A stretch of 64,000 nucleotides of DNA from Marinococcus halotolerans DSM 16375 (lineage in GTDB: Bacteria > Bacillota > Bacilli > Bacillales > Marinococcaceae), in NCBI RefSeq assembly GCF_000420725.1, contig NZ_ATVM01000012.1, forward strand, positions 29,763 to 93,762, in the 5' to 3' direction. Positions 15,047-24,608 of this stretch are shown here, piece by piece. Both the position numbers and the translations under genes were made by a program. Numbering within the stretch: the stretch's first letter is position 1; each line of letters begins with the position of its first letter. The notes beneath the pieces are model-generated. The model made no database searches. It had not been told where the DNA came from and saw only the letters and a list, made by a program, of their open reading frames with translations.

Positions 15047-16330
15047 TTACAGAATCCCGATCGTGTTCAGCAGAATAACGATAATCACGGAGATAATTGG
15101 AATCAATACAGCGACAACAAAAATATCCTTATAGCTGTCTTTATGGCTCATGCCTGTAATTGTTAAAAGTGTCAGCACCGCCCCGTTGTGCGGAAGGGCA
15201 TCGAGCCCACCTGAAGAAAGCGAAGCAATGCGGTGAAAGGCCTCGGGATCAACCCCTGTATTCATCGCTATCTGGTAGTATTCTTCCCCAAGTGCTTCGA
15301 GCGCAATCCCCATCCCGCCGGAAGCCGACCCTGTCGACCCGGCCAGGATGTTAACAGCTATGGCTTCGGAAATTAAAGGATTGCCGCGCACTCCCATCAA
15401 TAATGAGGTTAACTGATCAAATCCCGGAACCTCCCGTACTACACTACCAAAACCAACAGCTGCACTCGTATTAATAATGGCAAGCACGGAGCCGCTTGCT
15501 CCTCCGTTGACGGCAGGGACGAATTTTTTAAATTTAGTCAGGTTAAGAAGCATAATAAGTACTATGCCTGTCAGAAGTGCCACCACAATATCCCATCCGA
15601 GGAGATTTAGTGTTAAAAGCACTGTGATCAGCGGAAGTATCGACAGCATGAAGGGCGGGGCTTTCTCTTCTGTTTCCATCATACTCTTGTCTTTTGGTTC
15701 GGTGAAACGCTCTCCTTTGGCCGTCATCTGCTTTTCACGCCACCGCAAATAGAGGTAGCCCCCCACCGCCATCACCAGGGCCGCAATGATGCCCATTAAC
15801 GGCGCGGCTGTGGCGCTTGTACGAAAATACTCGATAGGGATCAGGTTTTGAATCTGCGGCGTCCCCGGCAGCGCCGTCATTGTAAACGTAAACGCTCCTA
15901 ATGCCACTGTCGGTGGAAGCAGCCGGCGGCTGATATCTGCTTCTCTGAATAAGGATAGGGCAAGCGGATATACAGCGAAAATAACAACAAACAGACTGAC
16001 ACCGCCGTATGTAAGCACGGCAGAAGCCACCAGGACTCCCAAAATCGCACGATTCGTGCCAATCAGCTTTGTCAGTGCTACAGCGACAGAACGCGCCATC
16101 CCCGTATCTTCCATCAATTTTCCGAAGACGGCTCCGAGCATAAATACCGGAAACCATTCTTGCGCGAACTCAACGAAGCCGCTCATGTATGTGCCTGTAT
16201 ATGCATCGAGCAGATCGAGCCCTCCGGTCAATGCCACAATACCTGCTGCCACCGGCGCCACCCAGATGATGGACCAGCCTAAGTAAGCGAGAACCATTAA
16301 TGTTATTAAGCCTAACAATATTCCAAGCAT
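15047..16330 (-). CDS. GntP-family permease of the 3-hydroxybutyrate cluster (427 aa)
   Basis: Membrane carrier paralogous to the one at 5238-6602: it shares LTYGGVSLFVVIFAVYP, FTMTALPGTPQIQNLIP, GSASGGMGIALEALG and GGLDALPHNGAVLTLL. About a dozen hydrophobic segments are visible. It lies 36 bp after the 3-hydroxybutyrate dehydrogenase gene and is presumably read from the same sigma-54 promoter. In Bacillus subtilis a GntP-type gene (yxjC) sits with scoA, scoB and a hydroxybutyrate dehydrogenase, so uptake of 3-hydroxybutyrate or acetoacetate is likely. Confidence 0.9.
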   Translation of the reverse strand: MLGILLGLITLMVLAYLGWSIIWVAPVAAGIVALTGGLDLLDAYTGTYMSGFVEFAQEWFPVFMLGAVFGKLMEDTGMARSVAVALTKLIGTNRAILGVLVASAVLTYGGVSLFVVIFAVYPLALSLFREADISRRLLPPTVALGAFTFTMTALPGTPQIQNLIPIEYFRTSATAAPLMGIIAALVMAVGGYLYLRWREKQMTAKGERFTEPKDKSMMETEEKAPPFMLSILPLITVLLTLNLLGWDIVVALLTGIVLIMLLNLTKFKKFVPAVNGGASGSVLAIINTSAAVGFGSVVREVPGFDQLTSLLMGVRGNPLISEAIAVNILAGSTGSASGGMGIALEALGEEYYQIAMNTGVDPEAFHRIASLSSGGLDALPHNGAVLTLLTITGMSHKDSYKDIFVVAVLIPIISVIIVILLNTIGIL

Positions 16331-16366
16331 AATTTTACCTCCTTTTCTATCTTAAACAGACACAGA

Positions 16367-17143
16367 CTATTGCGCCGTATAGCCTCCATCAATCAATACG
16401 CTCTGGCCGGTAACACTTTTTGCCTGATCCCCGGCTAAAAATAGAGCATAGTTTGCTACCTCCTGCGGATCGAGCAGACGCTTCTGCGGGACGAGCGGAT
16501 AGATAACCTCCTCCAGCACCTTTTCCAGAGTAACGCCACGGTCTGCCGCCAGATCCTCCAGTTGATTACGAACAAGCGGTGTATCTACATATCCCGGACA
16601 GAGAGCATTTACTGTAATGCCGTGCTCTGCCCCCTCTAAAGCAGCTACTTTTGTGAGCCCGATTAACCCGTGCTTTGCACTGTTGTATCCCGCTTTTCCG
16701 GCAAATCCGATTACACCATTGATTGAAGACATGTTAATGATGCGGCCGTGCTTTTGTTCCTTCATGATCGGAACCGCTTTTTTGATCATGGAAAAAGGCG
16801 CTGTCAGCATAATTTTGGTCATTTTTTCAAATGTTTCGGTTGGAAAATCCTCAAGCTTTGCCACGTACTGCATCCCGGCATTGTTAATGAGAATATCCAC
16901 CCGGCCGAACACTCGAAGCGTTTTCGCAAAAGCCTCATCCACCGCATCTTCATTCGTAACGTCGCAGGCCAGGCCTAAGCAGGTGAATCCCTCATTTTCA
17001 ATCTCACTGGCAGCAGCTTGTACTTTATTTTGATCGATATCTGTCAGTACTACCTTTGCCTGCTGCCGGGCAAATGCTTTTCCGATTGCAAGCCCGATGC
17101 CGCTCGCTGCACCTGTGATAAAGACCACTCTTCCTTGAACCAT
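16367..17143 (-). CDS. 3-hydroxybutyrate dehydrogenase (258 aa)
   Basis: Oxidises (R)-3-hydroxybutyrate to acetoacetate with NAD. SDR motifs are TGAASGIGLAIG (near residue 10), NNAG, catalytic Ser in NMSSINGVIGF and Tyr-Lys in AGYNSAKHG; ALCPGYVDTPLVRNQ and the C-terminal IDGGYTAQ are typical of this subgroup. The ATG at 17143 has AGGAG eight bases upstream; a GTG nine bases earlier overlaps that site and is unlikely. It is first in its operon behind a perfect -24/-12 promoter and a cre site. Confidence 0.92.
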   Translation of the reverse strand: MVQGRVVFITGAASGIGLAIGKAFARQQAKVVLTDIDQNKVQAAASEIENEGFTCLGLACDVTNEDAVDEAFAKTLRVFGRVDILINNAGMQYVAKLEDFPTETFEKMTKIMLTAPFSMIKKAVPIMKEQKHGRIINMSSINGVIGFAGKAGYNSAKHGLIGLTKVAALEGAEHGITVNALCPGYVDTPLVRNQLEDLAADRGVTLEKVLEEVIYPLVPQKRLLDPQEVANYALFLAGDQAKSVTGQSVLIDGGYTAQ

Positions 17144-17169
17144 GTGTATCACTCCTGATTATGTTTTTA

Positions 17170-17184
17170 AGTAATCGCTTACAA
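17170..17184 (-). promoter_or_regulatory. Perfect cre (CcpA) site downstream of the sigma-54 promoter
   Basis: Minus strand TTGTAAGCGATTACT fits WTGNAANCGNWNNCW at every position. It lies between the -12 element (17223) and the start codon (17143), about 30 bp into the transcript, so CcpA would act as a roadblock rather than compete with polymerase binding. Confidence 0.8.
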
Positions 17185-17222
17185 AACGAATTTCATTTTA
17201 AATTCATTCTCATCTTATATAT

Positions 17223-17240
17223 TTGCAAAAAACGTGCCAA
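17223..17240 (-). promoter_or_regulatory. Sigma-54 (-24/-12) promoter for the hydroxybutyrate operon
   Basis: Minus strand TTGGCACGTTTTTTGCAA is an exact TGGCACG-N4-TTGCA match, almost identical to the one at 7841-7858. The activator gene ends about 126 bp upstream on the same strand. Confidence 0.92.
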
Positions 17241-17313
17241 CATCTGCTTGAAAACTTTTTGCTCCGAAACCCGCCGCTAACGTATTCTTTTACGAGGCAC
17301 GCGCAAAAAAATA

Positions 17314-17341
17314 AAACCATTCCAAAACAATGGAATGGTTT
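17314..17341 (-). terminator. Terminator of the second sigma-54 activator gene
   Basis: Perfect arms AAACCATTCC and GGAATGGTTT with an 8-nt loop; on the minus strand TTTATTTTTTT follows. It lies between the activator stop and the sigma-54 promoter, as in the first module. Confidence 0.8.
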
Positions 17342-17365
17342 CCGGAAACCTGGAAAAACCCGTTG

Positions 17366-18736
17366 TTATTCCAGATGGTATTTCATGATTTTATTGTAGA
17401 GATTGGATTTTCCTATTCCGAGCAGTTCACATGCTGTCCGCTTGTCCCCCTCCGCTTCCTTTAGTGCCTGCTTTACCGCTTCCTTTTCTGCTTCAGCGAT
17501 TACTTGTTTCAACGGTTTTATTCCGCTTTTCCGGCTTACCTGTCCCGCATCCGTCATGCGTCCCGGAAGATCACTCAGCTGTATTGTTTCTCCTTCGGTA
17601 AGATGTACGGCTGCCTCAATTGTATTTTCGAGTTCCCGCACATTGCCCGGCCACGAGTAATCCAAAAAGCGGTCAAGCACCTGCTGATCGAACGCTGTAA
17701 TTCGTTTACCCAGTCTTTCTGTAACTTTTTGGAGCATAAATTTGCTGAGAAGAGGAATATCCTCGGGCCGCTCACGCAGGGAAGGTATTGTAAACGAGAT
17801 AACGTTGATCCGGTAGTACAGATCCTCCCGAAACTGCTGCTTTTCTATCAGCTGTTCGAGCGGCTGATTGGTAGCAGCAACCACCCGTACGTCCACCTGC
17901 CGGGGCCTTTGTGCACCAAGCGGTTCAAGCTCTCCCTCCTGAAGTACACGAAGAATTTTCACCTGGGTATTCAGCGGCATATCCCCTATCTCGTCCAGAA
18001 AAATGGTTCCCTGGTCAGCCAGCTGGAATTTCCCTGGTTTGCCTCCCTTTTTCGCGCCGGTAAAAGCTCCCTCCTCATAGCCAAACAGCTCGGACTCCAG
18101 TAAATCCCCCGGTATCGCTGCACAATTCACTTTCACGAAAGGCTTCATGCTTCTTTCGCTCAGCTTATGCAGCCCCTGGGCAAACAATTCTTTTCCGGTC
18201 CCTGTTTCTCCTCGCAAAAGGACAGATACGTCGCTTGAAGCTACTTTGCGTACGTTTCTTTTTACTTCTTCCATTTCAGGGGACACGCTGAGCGCATCCT
18301 GCAGGGAATAAGATGTGCCGTTCAGCTGCTCCACCTGCTTTTGATACGATTCGAGCTCCAGCATTAACGTTTTAATATGCTGGTTCATCTCCGCCCATTC
18401 CTTTCTGTCCCGGAACATCACCAGTCCCAGAGCGCCGATAATACGGCCCTCGTCGTATAAAGGCACGCGGTCGGCAATCATATAGTTGCCTCTAATGTAC
18501 TGCATATTTGCTTTTTCCGCTTTCCCGGAAGCCACTACAATATGCATGCGCGTGTTTTCAATCACATCAGTTACGTGACGCCCGACCGCATTTTTGCGAC
18601 TGGTGCCGAGAAAATCATAATAGCATTCATTCATATACGAGACGATTCCCTGCTCATCGACAATGACCACACAATGGTGCAGACTGCCAAACAATATGTC
18701 GTAAATATGATCCAATCCTTCTAAATGCTTCATCAT
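17366..18736 (-). CDS. Sigma-54-dependent activator with PAS, AAA+ and Fis-type HTH (456 aa)
   Basis: Enhancer-binding protein. A PAS domain covers about residues 15-120 (VVIVDEQGIVSYMNECYYDFLG), the AAA+ core about 150-385 with GETGTGKE, GYEEGAFTGA and TIFLDEIGDMP, and the C-terminal helix-turn-helix is KRTACELLGIGKSNLYNKI. It lacks the CBS pair of the paralogue at 7948-9771. ATG at 18736 has GGGG five bases upstream; GTG two codons earlier is the alternative. It lies immediately upstream of the promoter it most likely drives and is separated from the thiolase gene by a terminator. PAS probably senses the hydroxybutyrate or acetoacetate signal; that is inference. Confidence 0.92.
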   Translation of the reverse strand: MMKHLEGLDHIYDILFGSLHHCVVIVDEQGIVSYMNECYYDFLGTSRKNAVGRHVTDVIENTRMHIVVASGKAEKANMQYIRGNYMIADRVPLYDEGRIIGALGLVMFRDRKEWAEMNQHIKTLMLELESYQKQVEQLNGTSYSLQDALSVSPEMEEVKRNVRKVASSDVSVLLRGETGTGKELFAQGLHKLSERSMKPFVKVNCAAIPGDLLESELFGYEEGAFTGAKKGGKPGKFQLADQGTIFLDEIGDMPLNTQVKILRVLQEGELEPLGAQRPRQVDVRVVAATNQPLEQLIEKQQFREDLYYRINVISFTIPSLRERPEDIPLLSKFMLQKVTERLGKRITAFDQQVLDRFLDYSWPGNVRELENTIEAAVHLTEGETIQLSDLPGRMTDAGQVSRKSGIKPLKQVIAEAEKEAVKQALKEAEGDKRTACELLGIGKSNLYNKIMKYHLE

Positions 18737-18826
18737 TTCCACCCCGTTATCGCGGTTGACGTTTCTGATTAAATGGTAACGGTCCTGCGAATTTTTTCAA
18801 TAGCTCCGGACTCTTTATTAAAAGAA

Positions 18827-18871
18827 AAACATCTCCGGGAGCCGATCAGCGGTGACGGCCCGGAGATGTTT
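18827..18871 (-). terminator. Terminator of the scoA-scoB-thiolase operon
   Basis: AACATCTCCGGG pairs with CCCGGAGATGTT; the minus strand continues with TTTTTCTTTTA. It lies 26 bp beyond the thiolase stop. Confidence 0.85.
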
Positions 18872-18896
18872 CCCGTTGCTTATATAAGGCACTTGT

Positions 18897-20084
18897 TTAA
18901 ATTCTTTCTACCACGGTAGCCACACCCTGGCCGCCTCCGATGCATAATGCCGCCAGCCCTGTATCTACCTGCTGGCGTTTCATCTGATGAAGCAGGGTCA
19001 CGAAAATTCTTGTACCGCTTGCCCCAATCGGGTGGCCTAACGCAATTGCCCCTCCGTTTACGTTCAGCTTTTCTGAATCAATATTCAAATCTCTCTGTAC
19101 AGCAAGTGACTGGGCAGCAAAAGCTTCGTTTGCTTCAATCAGATCTATATCTTCCATCGAAACAGACGCTTTATCTAAAGCCTTTCGGATGGCCGGGACC
19201 GGCCCCAGTCCCATCACGCTCGGATCCACGGCGGCACTTGCATTGCCGGTAATCCGGGCCATGGCTGTAATGCCCAGCTGCTTAGCTTTCTTCCCACTCA
19301 TAACAATAACGGCTGCGGCTCCGTCGTTGATCCCGGAGGCGTTTCCTGCTGTCACGCTTCCGTCTTTTTGGAACGCCGGCTTTAATTTTTTCAGCTTTTC
19401 TACCGTGGTGCCGCTTCGAATATGTTCATCCTCCACTACCTCGAGGGGCTCCCCTTTTCGCTGAGGTACGTGAACAGCCACGATTTCCTCTTTGAAGACC
19501 CCGTTATCCCGTGCTGCCGTGGCCTTCTGCTGACTGGCTGCGGCGAATGTGTCCTGTTCTTCGCGTGTAAAGCCGTACTCATGGTTAATATTTTCAGCTG
19601 TCACACCCATATGATAGTTTTCCACCGCACACATTAGTCCGTCACGGAGCATGCTGTCAACGAGCTTCTGGTCTCCCATGCCAAAGCCGCTGCGCGCGTT
19701 CATCTGCAGATAAGGAGCCTGACTCATATTTTCCATCCCACCGGCAACGACGATGTCCGCATCACCGGTCAGTACGGCCTGAGCCGCCAAGTGGACGGCC
19801 TTCAAGCCGGACCCGCACACTTTATTAATGGTCATTGCAGGTATATTTTCAGAAAGACCGGCCTTTAAAGAAGCGACCCTTGCCGGGTTCTGCCCAAGAC
19901 CTGCCTGCAGCACGTTTCCCATAATGACTTCATCCACTTCTTCCTTCGGAACACCGGCACGTTCAAGCGCTTTTTCAATCACAAGCGCGCCCATATCTAC
20001 AGCTGGTACATCCTTTAAGCTGCCCATAAAGCCGCCGACCGGAGTCCGTATCGCTCCGCCCAGCAGAACCTCTTCTGTCTTCAT
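18897..20084 (-). CDS. thlA: Acetyl-CoA acetyltransferase (thiolase, 395 aa)
   Basis: Splits acetoacetyl-CoA into two acetyl-CoA. The nucleophilic Cys lies in [12 protein letters not shown] (near residue 89), the His in [15 protein letters not shown] (near residue 350), and the second Cys in ALCIGGGQG near residue 380; NEAFAAQ is present. Its start overlaps the scoB stop by four bases (ATGA), so translation is coupled. It is the last gene of scoA-scoB-thl and completes 3-hydroxybutyrate use. Confidence 0.95.
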   Translation of the reverse strand: MKTEEVLLGGAIRTPVGGFMGSLKDVPAVDMGALVIEKALERAGVPKEEVDEVIMGNVLQAGLGQNPARVASLKAGLSENIPAMTINKVCGSGLKAVHLAAQAVLTGDADIVVAGGMENMSQAPYLQMNARSGFGMGDQKLVDSMLRDGLMCAVENYHMGVTAENINHEYGFTREEQDTFAAASQQKATAARDNGVFKEEIVAVHVPQRKGEPLEVVEDEHIRSGTTVEKLKKLKPAFQKDGSVTAGNASGINDGAAAVIVMSGKKAKQLGITAMARITGNASAAVDPSVMGLGPVPAIRKALDKASVSMEDIDLIEANEAFAAQSLAVQRDLNIDSEKLNVNGGAIALGHPIGASGTRIFVTLLHQMKRQQVDTGLAALCIGGGQGVATVVERI

Positions 20085-20743
20085 TGTTTCCCCTCCCGGT
20101 CTGTCAGCGCTTCATCAATTATAAAAGAAGCTTCTGTATACTGCTCCACAGTTTTTACGTCTGCCCCGTTCAGTACTTCTCTTAGCACCATGCCAGACGG
20201 TGTGAAATCAAAGACGGCCATATCCGTAATCAACCGGTCCACTACCTTTTCGCCGGTCAGCGGCAGAGCGCATTCGGTACGGATTTTCGATTCTCCTTCT
20301 TTATTCGTATGGGTCATGATGATAACTACTTTTTGCGCTCCCTGCACGATATCCATGGCACCACCCATACCTTTAACCATTTTTCCGGGAATCATCCAGT
20401 TCGCAAGATCTCCCTCTCCGGAAACCTCCATGCCCCCGAGAATCGCGAGATCAATATGGCCGCCGCGGATCATAGCAAAGGATTCCGCGTTATCAAAGAA
20501 TGAACCTCCCTGCTTCACCGTCACTGTCTCTTTACCGGCATTAATCAGATCTGCATCCACGTCTTCCTCCGCGGGATAAGGCCCAATACCGAGCAGCCCA
20601 TTTTCGGAATGAAGAAAAATATTTTTCTCTGCCGGAATGTAGTTGGCAATCATTGTTGGCATGCCAATACCCAGATTCACAATCGTGCCGTCTTCGACTT
20701 CCTTTACCGCCCGCTGGATAATGTTTTCTCTTTGACTGCTCAT
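20081..20743 (-). CDS. scoB: Succinyl-CoA:3-ketoacid CoA-transferase subunit B
   Basis: Beta subunit of the enzyme that moves CoA from succinyl-CoA to acetoacetate. The 220-aa frame starts [16 protein letters not shown] after AAAGGAGGAG; an open frame extends 78 codons further upstream but overlaps scoA and lacks homology. The catalytic Glu lies in [15 protein letters not shown] (near residue 46); [15 protein letters not shown] is also typical. It lies 16 bp after scoA and overlaps the thiolase start. Confidence 0.95.
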   Translation of the reverse strand: MSSQRENIIQRAVKEVEDGTIVNLGIGMPTMIANYIPAEKNIFLHSENGLLGIGPYPAEEDVDADLINAGKETVTVKQGGSFFDNAESFAMIRGGHIDLAILGGMEVSGEGDLANWMIPGKMVKGMGGAMDIVQGAQKVVIIMTHTNKEGESKIRTECALPLTGEKVVDRLITDMAVFDFTPSGMVLREVLNGADVKTVEQYTEASFIIDEALTDREGKQ

Positions 20744-20759
20744 TGTCTTTCTCCTCCTT

Positions 20760-21455
20760 TTATACCTGCTGGACCGTTTTACGTTCGATGCGCTTTTCAT
20801 ACGAGGTGCCGACAAGAAGATGCTGAACGTACAGGCTCGGTGTATGGATAAAGTCCGGATCGAGTTCACCGACATCAACCAGCTCTTCCACCTCTGCGAT
20901 TGTAAATTTCCCCGCCGCTGCTGCCAGCGGATTAAAGTTGCGGGCTGTTTTCCGGTAAATAAGGTTTCCGTAGGCATCCCCCTTCCATGCCTTCACAAGA
21001 GCCGCATCCCCCTGGATGGCCTCTTCAAGAATGCACTGTCTGCCGCCGATCACTTTGTGCTCCTTACCCTCAGCAATTGGGGTGCCTACACCAGTCGGGG
21101 TGTAAAAGCCGGGAATACCGGCGCCGCCTGCCCGGATACGTTCCGCGAGTGTCCCTTGAGGCACGAGTTCCACTTCTAGTTCTCCGCTCAGGTACTGCTC
21201 TTCAAAGATCTTATTTTCTCCCACGTAGGAAGCCACCATTTTGTTAATCTGTTTATTTTCAAGCAGCAGCCCAAGACCCCAGTCGTTGATGCCGCAATTG
21301 TTACTGACTACTGTTAAATTTTTCGTTCCCTTTTGAGCCAGCGCCTGAATGGCTTTTTCCGGAATGCCGCACAGACCAAATCCCCCGACAATAAGGGTAT
21401 CGCCTTCCTGAATGCGGTCTACGCTCTCTTCAAAAGACGTCTGTATCTTCGTCAT
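20760..21455 (-). CDS. scoA: Succinyl-CoA:3-ketoacid CoA-transferase subunit A
   Basis: Alpha subunit, 231 aa. The glycine-rich [15 protein letters not shown] (near residue 25) and [14 protein letters not shown] motifs, and [16 protein letters not shown] near residue 125, are diagnostic. ATG at 21455 follows AAAGGGG; the frame is open a further 13 codons upstream without a better start. First gene of its operon, divergent from a LysR-type regulator that probably controls it. Confidence 0.95.
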   Translation of the reverse strand: MTKIQTSFEESVDRIQEGDTLIVGGFGLCGIPEKAIQALAQKGTKNLTVVSNNCGINDWGLGLLLENKQINKMVASYVGENKIFEEQYLSGELEVELVPQGTLAERIRAGGAGIPGFYTPTGVGTPIAEGKEHKVIGGRQCILEEAIQGDAALVKAWKGDAYGNLIYRKTARNFNPLAAAAGKFTIAEVEELVDVGELDPDFIHTPSLYVQHLLVGTSYEKRIERKTVQQV

Positions 21456-21494
21456 TGTTTGAACCCCTTTCAGTTCTTTAATTGGTACTTCCAC

Positions 21495-21521
21495 TTTACT
21501 AATAGCGCTTTCATAAGTAAA
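21495..21521. promoter_or_regulatory. Candidate LysR-type operator between scoA and lysR
   Basis: TTTACT and AGTAAA form an inverted repeat with a 15-bp spacer in the divergent region, followed by a long AT-rich stretch with a second imperfect palindrome (about 21525-21550). LysR-type proteins bind such dyads near divergent promoters. The assignment rests on position. Confidence 0.4.
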
Positions 21522-21569
21522 ATAGATAAATAATATAAATTTATTACTAAATGGAATAAGAGGTGCCTC

Positions 21570-22451
21570 ATGGATATCAAACAGCTTCGCTTTTTCCTCG
21601 AAGTATGCAAAGAACTAAGCTTTTCACGGGCCAGCGAGAAGCTTCACATTTCCCAGCCCGCTTTAAGCAAAACGATTCATCAGCTTGAGGAAGAAATCGG
21701 CCTCCGTCTGCTCGACCGCTCCACCCGTCATCTTTTCGTAACGAAAGAAGGAGAAATCATCCGCAAGCACGCCCGGAAGGTACTTCGCAGCGCAGAGGAT
21801 TTGTGGCAGGAAGCAGAAGAAATCAAGCTGCATAAAAAAGGCAGCTTTACACTCGGACTCCCTCCCGTCATCGGCTCCAGCTTTTTCCCTGAAATCATTG
21901 CCGGCTTTCGCAGAACTTATCCCGAAGCCGGCATGCACATTGTCGAAGAAGGCGCAAAAATTATGGAGCAGTCGCTGCTTGAAGGAAATATTGATGTAGG
22001 TGTAGCCATTCTTCCCGTCGATGACGAACAGTTTGAGGTTCGCCAGATCATCGACCGGAAAATTCTTGCCGTCACCTCGGTAAACCATCCGCTTGCCGGC
22101 CGTGAAAGTATACAAATGAAGGATTTAAAGCATGAATCCTTTTTAATGTTTCAGCAGGGGTTTTCCCTGTACGACCGGGTCTTCGAGTCATGCATCCAGT
22201 CCGGCTTTGAACCAGATATTCTTTATGAAAGCTCTCAGTGGGATTTTTTATTTGAGAGTGCCGTAGCGGGCCTGGGTGTCGCCCTCCTCCCCGAAACAGT
22301 CGTTCATAAAGCAGATACAAGAAATGTCTCTGTGCTCGCAGTGGACGATGATTTACTACACTGGCGGCTCGCACTCATCTGGCGCAGGCACAGCTATCAG
22401 ACCCAGGCCGCCCAGGCGTGGATCACTTTTGTGGAAGAGTCCTTTAATTAG
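21570..22451 (+). CDS. LysR-type transcriptional regulator (293 aa)
   Basis: N-terminal winged HTH ([35 protein letters not shown], residues 5-40) and a C-terminal periplasmic-binding-like effector domain from about residue 90. CidR/CynR-like layout. It is transcribed away from scoA with a 114-bp shared region, the usual place for a LysR regulator and its target. So the CoA-transfer operon and the dehydrogenase-permease operon seem to be under different regulators. Confidence 0.9.
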   Translation: MDIKQLRFFLEVCKELSFSRASEKLHISQPALSKTIHQLEEEIGLRLLDRSTRHLFVTKEGEIIRKHARKVLRSAEDLWQEAEEIKLHKKGSFTLGLPPVIGSSFFPEIIAGFRRTYPEAGMHIVEEGAKIMEQSLLEGNIDVGVAILPVDDEQFEVRQIIDRKILAVTSVNHPLAGRESIQMKDLKHESFLMFQQGFSLYDRVFESCIQSGFEPDILYESSQWDFLFESAVAGLGVALLPETVVHKADTRNVSVLAVDDDLLHWRLALIWRRHSYQTQAAQAWITFVEESFN

Positions 22452-22580
22452 TAATCCGCCTGGGCTCCTGCACGCCTCCTTAAAACTCTAATCAGGTGTT
22501 CGGCTTTTCTTTTTGATATAATTCATAAGCAGTTTTATTTTACTTCTTTATGTTTACTTCGCGTGGAAAGGACGATGCTT

Positions 22581-23501
22581 ATGAAACATACAATTTCTTT
22601 CTGGCTGGAGGCAGCCCGGGCAAGTTTTTTGTCTGTTATGCTTATGCCGGTCCTGTTAGGGGCACTTGGGGCTTTTGCATGGAACGGGGTTTTTGAGCCG
22701 CTCTGGTTTGTTATTACACTGATCGGGGGATTCAGCGCCCACCTATTTTCCAATATGGTGAACGATTTGTGGGACTACCGTAACGGTGTCGATACAAAGG
22801 CACAGGACACGGCAAACGACGTTTCCACTAATTCCGGCATGCTGACAGGAGGCCGGGTCTCTGAAGAAACATTCGCGTTTGTTACGTGGGCGTTTTTGGC
22901 CCTGGCCCTTTTATGCGGTGTCGTTTTAAGTATTGCCAGAGGGTGGCCGCTTTTGATCCTTGCGGCCTTTGGCGGGCTGCTTGCTTATTTTTATGTGGCC
23001 CCTCCCTTTAAGTTCGGTTACCGTGGCAAAGGATACGGCGAAGTCGCTATTCTGCTTTCGTTCGGGGTGCTTCCCGTAGTTGGCAGCTATTACGTGCAGA
23101 CGGGCTTTTTTGACGTCCGGGCCTTTTTTCTCTCTTTGCCGATCGGCTTATTAACCACCATGGTGCTTTACAATCATCATTTTCTTCACTGGAGAGCCGA
23201 CCGTGATTCCGGAAAAAATACGCTTGTCGTAGTCCTTGGGGAAAAGAAGGGACTGCTTCTTTCAAAAGCCTTTACCCTCCTTGCCATGCTTACGGTCCCC
23301 TTAGGTATTATCGTCGGAGCGCTCCCATGGTACGCGCTGATAGCCATTGCTTCTGCCTGGCCGCTCGTCAAGGCCTATGCTGCCCTCGAAGATACCAACC
23401 CTTCTGAATCCTACGGACCGCTCATGGGAGCCTCGATTAAAAGTACGGTTCTTTGTGGATTTTTCCTGGCACTGGCTCTTCTTTTGCAGGGAATATTTTA
23501 A
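22581..23501 (+). CDS. UbiA-family prenyltransferase, MenA-like (306 aa)
   Basis: Membrane enzyme that joins a prenyl chain to an aromatic acceptor. The first Asp-rich motif NDLWDYRNGVD lies near residue 62 and the second, WRADRDSGKNTL, near residue 210; about nine hydrophobic segments are visible. ATG at 22581 is preceded by AAAGGA at eight bases; earlier in-frame ATG and GTG codons overlap this site. Closest in appearance to 1,4-dihydroxy-2-naphthoate polyprenyltransferase (menaquinone step), but it stands alone with no other men gene, so other aromatic acceptors are possible. Confidence 0.82.
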   Translation: MKHTISFWLEAARASFLSVMLMPVLLGALGAFAWNGVFEPLWFVITLIGGFSAHLFSNMVNDLWDYRNGVDTKAQDTANDVSTNSGMLTGGRVSEETFAFVTWAFLALALLCGVVLSIARGWPLLILAAFGGLLAYFYVAPPFKFGYRGKGYGEVAILLSFGVLPVVGSYYVQTGFFDVRAFFLSLPIGLLTTMVLYNHHFLHWRADRDSGKNTLVVVLGEKKGLLLSKAFTLLAMLTVPLGIIVGALPWYALIAIASAWPLVKAYAALEDTNPSESYGPLMGASIKSTVLCGFFLALALLLQGIF

Positions 23502-23604
23502 CCAACGGGTCGTCCGCTTATTTCTGTCGGGCAGGCAGCTTTTATCACAATAGTGTACAATGTGGGCACGAGACTGCATTTTGTAATTAATTAGGAGGCT
23601 TTTG

Positions 23605-24558
23605 ATGAAAACTATTCGATGGGGCATTTTAGGCACGGCCGATATCGCCAGAAGACAGATGCTGCCTGCACTGCAGCATACGGAAAATGCCGAGGCGTAT
23701 GCGATCGCAAGCGGCAGCGGCAAAGCAGAGGAACTAGCCAAAGCCTTTCATATTCCGAAGGTGTACCAAAGCTATGATGATCTGCTTGAAGACCCGGACA
23801 TCGATGCGGTCTACATTCCTCTCCCCAACCATCTCCACAAAGAATGGAGCATAAATGCTGCCCGAAAGCAGAAGCATGTGTTATGCGAAAAGCCGGCGGC
23901 CCTGACTCAAGCGGAGGCCGGGGAAATAAAAAACGCCTGCGCAGAACACGGCGTTCAGTTTATGGAAGCATTCATGTACCGGTTCCATCCGCAGCACCAG
24001 CTTGTACAAAAAATGCTTGCAGGCAATGCGATTGGAGACGTGGTGACGATGCGCTCATCGTTTACTTTTCCGTTGCAGCATACCGAAGGTAACATCCGGC
24101 TTCATTCCCAGGCTGACGGCGGCGGAAGCCTGTATGATGTCGGCTGCTACTGCATTCACGCCATTCGCCAGGTTATGGGGGAGCCGGCGCATGCGAGCGC
24201 TTCTTATTCATTCCATGAAAACGGCCACAGTGACTGGGCTGCGGCAGGTGTCCTTACTTTTTCCGACGGCCGGCTCGCCCACTTTGATTCAGGCATGAAC
24301 GCTGCTCTTCGCAACGAATACGAAGTAGTAGGTACGAAAGGCGTACTGAAAGCCCACCAGGCGTTTGTTCCAACAGAACAACCGTGCAGAGTTTCTATCG
24401 AATTGGAAAGCGGGGAATCCTACAGCGAAACCATCGCAGATAACTATTACATTACCGGCATGCAGTCGCTTTCCCTCGGGCTGCTGGAGGGAAGAAGCTG
24501 GCCTTCCGATGGACTCGCGGAAAATGCTTTTGTGCTTGAGCAGCTGGTAAATCCATAA
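23605..24558 (+). CDS. Gfo/Idh/MocA family oxidoreductase (317 aa)
   Basis: Third member of this family in the window and the most distant in appearance. Rossmann motif WGILGTADIARR (residues 5-16), EKPAALT near residue 95 and MEAFMYRFHPQHQL near residue 122, then the GGGSLYDVGCYCIHAIR segment typical of the glucose-fructose oxidoreductase/trans-dihydrobenzenediol dehydrogenase subgroup. The start follows TTAGGAGG. Substrate unknown. Confidence 0.87.
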   Translation: MKTIRWGILGTADIARRQMLPALQHTENAEAYAIASGSGKAEELAKAFHIPKVYQSYDDLLEDPDIDAVYIPLPNHLHKEWSINAARKQKHVLCEKPAALTQAEAGEIKNACAEHGVQFMEAFMYRFHPQHQLVQKMLAGNAIGDVVTMRSSFTFPLQHTEGNIRLHSQADGGGSLYDVGCYCIHAIRQVMGEPAHASASYSFHENGHSDWAAAGVLTFSDGRLAHFDSGMNAALRNEYEVVGTKGVLKAHQAFVPTEQPCRVSIELESGESYSETIADNYYITGMQSLSLGLLEGRSWPSDGLAENAFVLEQLVNP

Positions 24559-24559
24559 A

Positions 24560-24602
24560 AAAACAGCCCGCAGCCGCCTTTTTCTGGCAGCTGTGGGCTT
24601 TA
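24560..24602. terminator. Bidirectional terminator between Gfo/Idh and alanine racemase genes
   Basis: AGCCCGCAGC and GCTGTGGGCT pair around TTTTTCTGGC-containing loop, with an A-run on the left and TTTATT on the right. It serves the two convergent genes. Confidence 0.7.
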
Positions 24603-24608
24603 TTATCG

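Noticed and set aside
17275..17300. CGTA-N6-TACG dyad as an activator site for the second sigma-54 promoter
   Set aside because: Only four-base arms, which are expected by chance; no matching copy at the first module.
20744..20977. Upstream extension of the scoB frame by 78 codons
   Set aside because: It overlaps scoA in another frame, is Arg-rich and unlike ScoB. A strong ribosome binding site marks the start at 20743.
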